This document shows, one piece after another, positions 1-5,557 of a DNA stretch of 6,975 nt; within the stretch, counting starts at the first letter, position 1; the number at the start of each line of letters is the position of its first letter. The position numbers were made by a program, and so were the translations under genes. The stretch is from Verrucomicrobiia bacterium. GTDB taxonomy: Bacteria > Verrucomicrobiota > Verrucomicrobiia > Limisphaerales > UBA11358. The stretch spans positions 1 through 6,975 of the forward strand of contig JASHVW010000238.1 in NCBI GenBank assembly GCA_030044395.1, in the 5' to 3' direction. The notes under the pieces were generated by a model that saw only the letters and a list, made by a program, of their open reading frames with translations, had not been told where the DNA came from and searched no databases.

Positions 1-2
1 GG

Positions 3-107
3 CGCGATGCTGCGGCCGGCAAGTTTGACAAGCTCCATCGTGAAGCGGAGGCTGAATACGACGCAGGCAAAACCATTCCGCTTAACGAAATTCTTAAGGA
101 GCCGTGA
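3..107 (+). CDS. Antitoxin-like protein, 3' end only (partial)
   Basis: The reading frame is open from the window edge and encodes 34 residues before TGA at 105-107. The visible C-terminus runs from RDAAAGKF to LNEILKEP. It is highly charged, with Glu/Lys/Arg-rich stretches and an AGKTIPLNEIL ending, which resembles the toxin-wrapping tail of small type II antitoxins. The DNA-binding N-terminal part lies outside the window, so the antitoxin family (RHH, Phd or other) cannot be named. The stop overlaps the GTG start of the next gene (GTGA, 104-107), the arrangement expected of a coupled antitoxin-toxin pair. The call depends mostly on this position ahead of a toxin-like gene. By itself the fragment is too short to identify. 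Confidence 0.6.
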   Translation, partial: RDAAAGKFDKLHREAEAEYDAGKTIPLNEILKEP

Positions 108-328
108 CCTTTTCCAGCCGAGGAACATCCGAATTCTGGCGGTTGTATCGAGCGTTGCCGGCGGATGTTCGAAAATTGGCCCAAAAGAATTATTACCTAT
201 GGTCGCAGGATGCCTTTCATCCATCGCTGCATTTCAAGTCTGTTGGCAAATCGGATTGGTCCGTCCGCGTAGGTGACCATTATCGCGCAGTTGGAAAATT
301 TTTCGGAAATATCTTTCTTTGGGAATGA
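104..328 (+). CDS. RelE/ParE/HigB-like toxin, interrupted by an in-frame TGA
   Basis: The GTG start at 104 overlaps the antitoxin stop and gives 74 residues. The protein looks like the small mRNA-interferase/gyrase-poison fold family (RelE/ParE/HigB-like 'plasmid stabilisation' toxins). It has an N-terminal helix with FWRLYRALPADVRKLA (residues 11-26), then HPSLHFK (39-45), WSVR (52-55) and YRAVG (60-64), ending in the beta strand NIFLWE (69-74). Relatives usually continue with a Trp followed by an IG-S/T-H segment. Here the same frame continues after the TGA at 326-328 as IGTHETYNKRF up to TGA at 362-364, so the Trp codon appears to have become TGA. The product therefore probably lacks the last beta strand and C-terminal residues and may be inactive or weakened. 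The family call is fairly firm. Whether it cleaves RNA or acts otherwise cannot be told from sequence alone. Confidence 0.72.
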   Translation: MTFSSRGTSEFWRLYRALPADVRKLAQKNYYLWSQDAFHPSLHFKSVGKSDWSVRVGDHYRAVGKFFGNIFLWE

Positions 329-364
329 ATTGGCACTCACGAAACCTATAACAAACGCTTTTGA
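326..364 (+). other. Premature stop codon and decayed 3' tail of the toxin gene
   Basis: TGA at 326-328 is in frame with the toxin start at 104. The following 11 codons read IGTHETYNKRF and end at TGA 362-364. This tail matches what RelE/ParE/HigB-like toxins normally carry after a Trp at this position, so a single TGG to TGA change explains the interruption. The ABC transporter start follows nine bases after the second stop. Sequencing error, a genuine nonsense mutation and occasional readthrough are all possible. TGA serves as the normal stop of tetR and other genes here, so a reassigned code is unlikely. Confidence 0.6.
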
Positions 365-373
365 TTTTTCGCC

Positions 374-1330
374 ATGTCATTACTCGAAATCAAAAATTTG
401 AAAATGGACTTCGGCCGGAACTCCAAGGCCTTGCGGGCGATTGACGACGTTTCCTTCAGCATCGGCGCCGGTGAAACCGTCTGTCTGGTCGGGGAAAGCG
501 GCTGCGGCAAAACGGTGACCGCGCTTTCGATTGCCAGACTGGTCCCTGTGCCGCCGGCCAATTACGTGGGCGGCGAAATTTTGTTGAATGGCCTCGACGT
601 TTTGAAAATGTCCCAACGCGAATTGCGCGAAATCCGGGGAGGCGTGGTCAGCTATGTTTTTCAGGAACCCGGCGCGGCGCTCAATCCGGTCTTCCGCGTC
701 GGCAACCAGATCAGGGAATCGCTCAAATTGCATCGGCCGGAAAAAGCCACCAATGAGGAAGTCATCCGCCTGCTCAAACTCGTCGGCATTCCAGCGCCCG
801 AATCGCGCGTCCGCAATTATCCATTCGAGATGTCGGGTGGCATGCAGCAGCGCGTGATGATCGCCATGGCGCTCGCGAGCGAACCCAAACTGCTCGTGGC
901 CGACGAACCGACGACCGCCCTTGATGTGACCATCCAGGCGCAAATCCTCGATTTGCTGCGTGACCTCAAAGAGCGCCTCGGCATGGCCATCCTGCTCATC
1001 ACGCACAACCTGGGAATCGTTGGAGACATGGCTGACCGCGTGGCCGTGATGTATGCCGGACAAATCGTCGAATTGGCCCCCGCAAAGGAATTGCTCCGGC
1101 GCCCGTTGCATCCTTACACCCGGGCGCTGATGGCAAGCGTTCCCAAATTACACGGTGAAGCCGCCCGGCTTTCCGCGATTCCCGGCAATGTTCCCCGCAT
1201 CGGCAATTTCCCGCCTGGATGCCGGTTCGCCCCGCGCTGCCCAATCGCCAAACCTGAATGCTCGGCAAAGAACCCCGGACTGTTCGAAGTCGAGCCAGGG
1301 CGATTAGTGAGATGTCCGTTCTGGAAATAA
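374..1330 (+). CDS. Peptide/nickel-type ABC transporter ATP-binding protein (DppD/OppD family)
   Basis: This 318-residue protein is a cytoplasmic ATPase of a Dpp/Opp-type importer, which energises uptake of di- or oligopeptides (or nickel) through two membrane permeases. All nucleotide-binding motifs are present: Walker A GESGCGKT (40-47), Q-loop Gln97 in FQEP, signature MSGGMQQR (153-160), Walker B LLVADEP (173-179) with Glu178, D-loop TALD (181-184) and switch His211. The C-terminal extension typical of the subfamily follows, with HPYTRALMASVP (246-257) and then GCRFAPRCP and two later cysteines (Cys283, 289, 296, 314). These match the four-Cys motif linked to iron-sulfur binding in this subfamily. 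Length is normal for DppD/OppD. The ATG at 374 gives the expected N-terminus MSLLEIKNL, but no Shine-Dalgarno sequence is visible. No permease, DppF/OppF or binding-protein gene is in the window, so the substrate is unknown. It lies nine bases after the toxin remnant and may share its transcript. Confidence 0.95.
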   Translation: MSLLEIKNLKMDFGRNSKALRAIDDVSFSIGAGETVCLVGESGCGKTVTALSIARLVPVPPANYVGGEILLNGLDVLKMSQRELREIRGGVVSYVFQEPGAALNPVFRVGNQIRESLKLHRPEKATNEEVIRLLKLVGIPAPESRVRNYPFEMSGGMQQRVMIAMALASEPKLLVADEPTTALDVTIQAQILDLLRDLKERLGMAILLITHNLGIVGDMADRVAVMYAGQIVELAPAKELLRRPLHPYTRALMASVPKLHGEAARLSAIPGNVPRIGNFPPGCRFAPRCPIAKPECSAKNPGLFEVEPGRLVRCPFWK

Positions 1331-1411
1331 AATAAATTCGAAATGAATATTGAAATTCCCAAACCGACCTTGGTAGCAGTGGAAAACACTCCTTTTGTGG
1401 ACAACCGATGA
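1331..1411 (+). other. Intergenic stretch after the ABC gene, no confident gene
   Basis: The 324 bases between the ABC gene and the tetR start hold no credible protein gene. This first part is AT-rich and contains only a 22-codon ORF (1343-1411) whose stop overlaps the ATG of another 22-codon ORF (1408-1476). The second ORF runs through the hairpin repeat, so both are probably chance. A 4-bp stem (AGTG/CACT, 1378-1390) is too weak to call a terminator. The rest of the gap holds the composite repeat and the tetR promoter and operator, listed separately. Confidence 0.5.
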
Positions 1412-1519
1412 ACTTGTTCAAAGCGAGATATCCGCAAAGCGCCATCGGCGCGACCGACAATAACCCGCCGTTTTAACGGAGGGTATCGGCGGCGAATTCG
1501 AACAAGTCCCGTCAGGGAC
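1412..1519. repeat. Composite palindromic repeat (three hairpins; first two inside flanking inverted arms)
   Basis: Three hairpins stand in a row. The first is GCGCC/GGCGC with loop ATC (1439-1451). The second is ACCCGCCGTT against AACGGAGGGT with a TT centre (1463-1484, one mismatch). The third is GTCCC/GGGAC with loop GTCA (1506-1519). In addition, 1412-1422 (ACTTGTTCAAA) and 1497-1507 (TTCGAACAAGT) are inverted copies with one mismatch and bracket the first two hairpins. The right arm overlaps the start of the third hairpin by two bases. A further pair, CCGCCG (1465-1470) and CGGCGG (1487-1492), allows alternative pairing. This density of palindromes in a noncoding gap suggests a REP/BIME- or MITE-like dispersed element. 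The GTCCC-GTCA-GGGAC part resembles repeats I recall from Verrucomicrobia genomes. Only one copy is visible, so its repeated nature is inferred. Confidence 0.55.
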
Positions 1520-1572
1520 GGCACAAAATGCATTTCCCTAAACCCGGCTTGCTCAAAACCACGGAAAACCAC

Positions 1573-1588
1573 TTGACTGTTCAGTCAA
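1573..1588. promoter_or_regulatory. Probable TetR operator: perfect 7-bp inverted repeat
   Basis: TTGACTGTTCAGTCAA is a perfect palindrome apart from its central TT, with arms TTGACTG and CAGTCAA. This is the size and symmetry of operators bound by TetR-family dimers. Its left arm is also a consensus-like -35 hexamer, so a bound repressor would block polymerase directly. It lies 66 bases ahead of the tetR start at 1655, which supports autoregulation. Binding itself is inferred. Confidence 0.7.
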
Positions 1589-1600
1589 CAATGATATTCT
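1573..1600 (+). promoter_or_regulatory. Probable tetR promoter
   Basis: A -35 TTGACT (1573-1578; five of six match TTGACA) and a -10 TATTCT (1595-1600; four of six match TATAAT) are separated by 16 bases. The expected transcription start is near 1607, leaving a leader of about 48 bases to the ATG at 1655. The -35 and part of the spacer are covered by the palindromic operator. An 8-bp direct repeat AAAACCAC (1555-1562 and 1565-1572, ten-base period) sits just upstream. Confidence 0.5.
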
Positions 1601-1654
1601 CTCCGGAAGATGCGGTTGAAGCAGCCGCTGAATTTTTGCAACGAGAAAACGATT

Positions 1655-2257
1655 ATGGGAAGACCGAGTGACGCCAGAGAGAAGCTGCTGCAGGTGGCAT
1701 TCGACCTTATTTGGAACCAGAGTTACGGTTCGGTGAGCGTGGATCATATCTGTGAGCGCGCCCACGTCAACAAGGGCAGCTTTTACCATTTTTTCCGATC
1801 GAAATCCGATTTGGCGGTTGATGCCTACGAAGAACATTGGAAGGAAAAGCAGCCGGAACTTGACCGCATTTTTTCCCCGCAAATTCCGCCGCTGGAGCGG
1901 CTCGAACTCTGGTGCAAAGACCTCTGCAAGCGCCAGAAACAAAAGGCGGGAAAATACGGCCACGTTTGCGGCTGCCCCTACGCCAGCCTGGGAACAGAAG
2001 TAGCCACACAGGATGAAAAGATCCGCGCCAAATCCGAGGAATTGATGGACCGCAATCTCCGGTACCTGGAAAGCGCCTTGCGTGACGCCCAACGCGAAGA
2101 GTTGATTTCCATTGATCCCGAGGCTGGCGCAAAACGCATTCTTTCAATCAGCATGGGATTGCTGCTTTACGCCAAAGTCCATAACAATCTTGAAATCCTA
2201 GAGGAATTGCCGCCGGCAGTCATGGACATGATTGGCGTCAAAGAAATCGCTGCCTGA
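1655..2257 (+). CDS. TetR/AcrR-family transcriptional repressor
   Basis: This is a 200-residue regulator of ordinary TetR length. The N-terminal DNA-binding domain starts MGRPSDAREKLLQVAFDLI and carries the helix-turn-helix at about 27-46, including VDHICERAHVNKGSFYHFF with the diagnostic GSFYHFF before KSDL. The remainder is a helical ligand-binding and dimerisation domain. It contains VCGCPYASLGTEVA (104-117), the counterpart of the G-C-x-x-x-N-L-x-x-E segment of many AcrR/NemR-like repressors. An ATG at 1610 would add 15 residues, but the MGRPS start fits the family better and the upstream ATG lies almost at the predicted transcription start. Ribosome-binding sequence is weak (ACGAGA). The palindrome at 1573-1588 suggests self-repression, and the divergence-free layout ahead of the RND operon suggests it controls that pump. 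The cysteines at 33, 87, 91, 105 and 107 make redox or electrophile sensing possible but unproven. Confidence 0.92.
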   Translation: MGRPSDAREKLLQVAFDLIWNQSYGSVSVDHICERAHVNKGSFYHFFRSKSDLAVDAYEEHWKEKQPELDRIFSPQIPPLERLELWCKDLCKRQKQKAGKYGHVCGCPYASLGTEVATQDEKIRAKSEELMDRNLRYLESALRDAQREELISIDPEAGAKRILSISMGLLLYAKVHNNLEILEELPPAVMDMIGVKEIAA

Positions 2258-2271
2258 AAACCGAATGATCG

Positions 2272-2290
2272 TTGAGGCTATGCCGCAATT
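2272..2290 (+). terminator. Weak terminator-like hairpin after tetR
   Basis: TTG-A-GGC (2272-2278) can pair with GCC-G-CAA (2282-2288) around a TAT loop, with one A-G mismatch, and is followed by ATTTATT. The stem is short and interrupted, so termination would be partial at best. It would separate the tetR transcript from the RND operon if that operon has its own promoter. Confidence 0.22.
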
Positions 2291-2292
2291 TA

Positions 2293-2308
2293 TTGACTAA
2301 ACGGTTAT
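2293..2308. promoter_or_regulatory. Candidate second TetR operator ahead of the RND operon
   Basis: TTGACTAAACGGTTAT shares 10 of 16 positions with the tetR operator, including the complete TTGACT arm. Its other arm is degenerate, and its centre TAAACGGTTA is itself an imperfect palindrome. It lies 72 bases before the permease start. TTGACT could also act as a -35, but no good -10 lies 16-18 bases downstream. This is a candidate only. Confidence 0.35.
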
Positions 2309-2380
2309 TTACCCAACGAGGCAGAATATTGAAATGAAGATGAAATTCGCCAGCTCTTTCGAAGCTTAACGCCAAATGAT

Positions 2381-5300
2381 ATGTGGATTGTCCTGTTAGC
2401 TCTGCGCCGGCCCTACACCTTCGTGGTGGCCGCCCTGCTGCTGATTATTGTAACGCCGTTCATCCTGCTTCGGACCCCGGTGGACATTTTTCCAGCCATC
2501 AATATCCCCGTCGTGAGCATCATCTGGCAATATACCGGCCTAGACGCCAAGCAGATGGAGGAGCGCATCGTTTATGTCAACGAGCGCGCGTTGACCACAA
2601 CAGTCAATGACATTGACCACATCGAATCCACCTCTTACTACGGCATCGGCGTGATTAAGGTTTTCTTTCAACCCAAGGTTTCTGTCGCGAACGCCGTGGC
2701 CCAAATCACCGCGATTTGCCAGACCGTCGTGAAACAAATGCCGCCGGGTATCACCCCGCCACTCATCATCCAGTACAACGCCTCGACCGTCCCCGTTTTG
2801 CAATACAGTTTCAGCAGCACCAAAATGTCCGAGCAGCAATTGGCCGATGTTACCGGCAACTTGGTGAGAGTCGGGCTGGTCAGCGTGCCGGGCGTGATGA
2901 TTCCGGCCGCTTACGGCGGAAGAAATCGCGTCGTGGCCGTGGATTTGAATCTCGCTGCCCTCAAAGCCAAAAACATCCAGCCCGACGACGTCATCAACGC
3001 CGTCAACGCCCAAAACCTCGTACTGCCCAGCGGCACGGCCAAAATTGGCCCGACCGAATATGCTGTGTCCGTGGACGCCAACGCTCAGATGATCAATGAC
3101 CTCAACGATTTGCCGGTCAAAGTGGTCAAAGGAACGACCATCTTTCTGAGGGACGTTGCCCAGGTGCATGACGGCTACACGCCGCAGAAAAACGCCGTCC
3201 GCTATGACGGTATCCGCGCGGCGCTGCTCACCATCATGAAAGCGGGCAATGCCTCCACGCTCGACGTCGTGCGCGGCATCAAAAAAACATTGCCGGAAGT
3301 CATGAAGACGGTCTCGCCCGACCTGCACGCCGCGGAATTTGCCGACCAGTCGCTGTTCGTCCGGGCGGCCATACGAGGCGTGCTTCGTGAAGGCACCATC
3401 GCCGCGGCGCTCACCGCCCTGATGATTCTGTTGTTTCTGGGCTCCTGGCGCAGCACATTCATCATCGCCATCTCCATCCCCCTTTCCGTCTTGTGCTCCA
3501 TCGCCATCCTCAGTGCCATCGGCGAAACGCTAAACTTGATGACGCTGGGCGGCATGGCCCTGGCCGTTGGTATTTTGGTGGACGACGCCACCGTCGCGAT
3601 CGAAAACATCCATCGTCACATGGCCTCCGGCCAGCCCCTCGACGAAGCCATCTTGAAAGGCTCGCAGGAAATCGCCCTCCCCGCCTTCGTTTCCACGTTG
3701 TGCATCTGCATCGTCTTCGTTCCGATGTTTTTCCTGACCGGCGTCGCGCATTATTTGTTCGTGCCGTTGGCCGAAGCCGTTGTGTTTGCCATTCTCGCCA
3801 GCTACGTCATCTCCCGCACGCTCGTCCCGACACTGGTCATGTGGTTCTACCGCAATGTTCAATTGCACGGCGAACATATCACCGAATCCAACGTTCCCAT
3901 TTGGCTCCTGCCTTTCGTCCGGTTCCAACGCGCCTTTGAAAGCGGCTTCGACCGTTTTCGCGGCGGCTATCGTGTCTTGCTGGCCGCCTGCTTTCAACAT
4001 CGCGGCGGCGTGGCCGCAGTGATCCTGGCCTTTTGTGTGGGTTCATGGCTGTTGGCGTTCCCCCTGGGCAGGGATTTCTTCCCGAACGTTGACGCCGGCC
4101 AATTCCTGCTCCATGTGCGCGGACCTACCGGAATGCGCATCGAGGAAACCGAACGTCTTTCCAGTCAAGTCAACCGCGTCATTCACAAGGTCGTCCCCCC
4201 GGACCAGCTCGGAGGTATCCTGGACAACATCGGCATTCCCAATTCTTCCATTAATCTCAGCTACAATACCAGCGGCATCATCGGCCCCTGCGACGCGGAC
4301 ATTCTGGTTTCGCTTAAACCCGGCCACGCCCCCACCGAAAATTATATCCGCGAATTGCGCGACCGGTTGCCGCGTGATTTCCCCGGCATCCTTTTCTATT
4401 TCCTCCCAGCGGACATTGTGAGCCAGACGCTCAATTTCGGACTGCCCGCGCCCTACGACGTCCAGGTGATTGGCCGCGATCCCGAAAACCATGACGTCGC
4501 CACCCGCCTCGCTGATGAAATCAAAAAAATCCCCGGCGCCGTGGACGTCCGCGTCAATCAGCCCGATGATCTTCCCCAATTAACTGTCGAGGTGCAGCGG
4601 GTCAAGGCCGCGGAGTTGGGCCTGACCGAGGCTGACGTCGCCAACGCCCTGTTGCTGGCCCTCAGCGGCACCTCGCAGGTTGAGCCCGTTTATTGGCTCG
4701 ACCCCGCCCTGGGCATCCAATATGTCATCAACGTCTATACCCCACAGTATTGGCTCGATTCGATGGCTCAACTTGAGGCCATGCCCATCAAGGTCGGCCA
4801 GGCCGACGACCAAATCCTCGCCAATGTCGCCACCATCAAACGCGTCCAGGTGCCGCTCGCCGTTTCGCATTACAACGTCCTGCCTGTCGTGGACGTTTAC
4901 GGTGGCGTGGACGGCACCGACCTCGGCACCGTCCTGGACAAAATCCAACCGCTCCTGGACAACGCAAAGAAAGACTTGCCGCGCGGCGCCAGTATCGTCC
5001 TGCGCGGCCAAGCCGAAACCATGCGCGCCAGTTACATCGGCCTCGGCCTCGGTCTAGTCATGGCCATCATTTTGATTTATTTCCTGCTGGTAGTGAATTT
5101 TCAAAGCTGGCTCGACCCGTTCATAATTATCACCGCCCTGCCCGGCGCGCTGGCGGGGGTCATCTGGGGATTGTTTTTGACCCAAACCACCATGAGCGTG
5201 CCCGCGTTGATGGGCGCCATCATGGCCATGGGCGTGGCCACCGCCAACTCGGTGCTCGTTGTCACCTTTGCCCGTGAGAATTTTCGCGCCGGCAAGGACT

Positions 5301-5557
5301 CCGTTACCGCCGCCATCGAGGCCGGCGTCGGACGCATCCGGCCCGTCGTCATGACCGCCTTGGCCATGATTATCGGCATGTTGCCAATGAGCCTGGGCAT
5401 GGGCGAAGGCGGCGAACAAAACGCGCCACTCGGCCGCGCCGTCATTGGCGGCCTCGTCCTGGCCACCATTGCCACATTGGTTTTCGTCCCCATCGTCTTC
5501 AGTTTTATGCACCGCCATTACAAGGCGCCCACCATCATCGAAAATGTAAAGTCATGA
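2381..5557 (+). CDS. RND efflux transporter inner-membrane permease (AcrB-like, HAE-1 type)
   Basis: This 1058-residue protein has the normal length and two-fold internal repeat of a proton-driven RND exporter. TM1 is at about 11-30, followed by a periplasmic porter domain to about 335, TM2-TM6 (about 337-488), TM7 (543-562), a second porter domain and TM8-TM12 (884-1042). The loop motifs after TM1 and TM7 match each other (TPVDIFPAINIP at 32-43, GRDFFPNVDAGQF at 563-575). TM4 holds GILVDDATVAIEN with Asp401 and Asp402, the counterpart of AcrB Asp407/408. TM11 keeps Arg985 and Thr992 (AcrB Arg971 and Thr978). The TM10 Lys of AcrB (Lys940) is Ala955 in GVATANSVLVV, which I recall as shared by a permease-first RND subfamily. 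The Asp-Asp pair favours a drug or lipid-like exporter over a CusA/CzcA metal pump, but the substrate is unknown. It is first in a three-gene operon. No Shine-Dalgarno sequence precedes the ATG. Confidence 0.96.
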   Translation: MWIVLLALRRPYTFVVAALLLIIVTPFILLRTPVDIFPAINIPVVSIIWQYTGLDAKQMEERIVYVNERALTTTVNDIDHIESTSYYGIGVIKVFFQPKVSVANAVAQITAICQTVVKQMPPGITPPLIIQYNASTVPVLQYSFSSTKMSEQQLADVTGNLVRVGLVSVPGVMIPAAYGGRNRVVAVDLNLAALKAKNIQPDDVINAVNAQNLVLPSGTAKIGPTEYAVSVDANAQMINDLNDLPVKVVKGTTIFLRDVAQVHDGYTPQKNAVRYDGIRAALLTIMKAGNASTLDVVRGIKKTLPEVMKTVSPDLHAAEFADQSLFVRAAIRGVLREGTIAAALTALMILLFLGSWRSTFIIAISIPLSVLCSIAILSAIGETLNLMTLGGMALAVGILVDDATVAIENIHRHMASGQPLDEAILKGSQEIALPAFVSTLCICIVFVPMFFLTGVAHYLFVPLAEAVVFAILASYVISRTLVPTLVMWFYRNVQLHGEHITESNVPIWLLPFVRFQRAFESGFDRFRGGYRVLLAACFQHRGGVAAVILAFCVGSWLLAFPLGRDFFPNVDAGQFLLHVRGPTGMRIEETERLSSQVNRVIHKVVPPDQLGGILDNIGIPNSSINLSYNTSGIIGPCDADILVSLKPGHAPTENYIRELRDRLPRDFPGILFYFLPADIVSQTLNFGLPAPYDVQVIGRDPENHDVATRLADEIKKIPGAVDVRVNQPDDLPQLTVEVQRVKAAELGLTEADVANALLLALSGTSQVEPVYWLDPALGIQYVINVYTPQYWLDSMAQLEAMPIKVGQADDQILANVATIKRVQVPLAVSHYNVLPVVDVYGGVDGTDLGTVLDKIQPLLDNAKKDLPRGASIVLRGQAETMRASYIGLGLGLVMAIILIYFLLVVNFQSWLDPFIIITALPGALAGVIWGLFLTQTTMSVPALMGAIMAMGVATANSVLVVTFARENFRAGKDSVTAAIEAGVGRIRPVVMTALAMIIGMLPMSLGMGEGGEQNAPLGRAVIGGLVLATIATLVFVPIVFSFMHRHYKAPTIIENVKS

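Noticed and set aside
326..328. TGA read as Trp (alternative genetic code) or selenocysteine
   Set aside because: TGA is the terminal codon of tetR, the permease and the adaptor at sensible family lengths, and no selenocysteine context is apparent, so a point mutation or sequencing error is more likely.
347..352. TATAAC as a -10 element for the ABC gene
   Set aside because: No acceptable -35 lies 16-18 bases upstream, and the sequence lies within the toxin tail. TTGGCA at 330-335 is only 11 bases away.
380..1111. Antisense ORF of 243 codons opposite the ABC ATPase
   Set aside because: It is a shadow of the ABC gene. It has no motif and an unusual His/Phe/Asp-rich composition typical of antisense frames.
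1378..1390. AGTG/CACT hairpin as the terminator of the ABC gene
   Set aside because: A 4-bp stem without a clean T-tract is too weak to support.
1343..1476. Two 22-codon ORFs joined by an ATGA overlap
   Set aside because: They have no ribosome-binding sites and no recognisable sequence, and the second runs through the palindromic repeat, so chance is the simpler explanation.
1610..1654. Upstream ATG at 1610 as the tetR start
   Set aside because: It would add 15 residues before the family-typical MGRPSDAR start and would lie about three bases after the predicted transcription start. A leaderless start is possible but less likely.
2334..2369. 11-codon ORF (MKMKFASSFEA) ahead of the permease, as a possible leader peptide
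   Set aside because: It has no attenuator-like hairpins or runs of regulatory codons, and an ORF this short is expected by chance.
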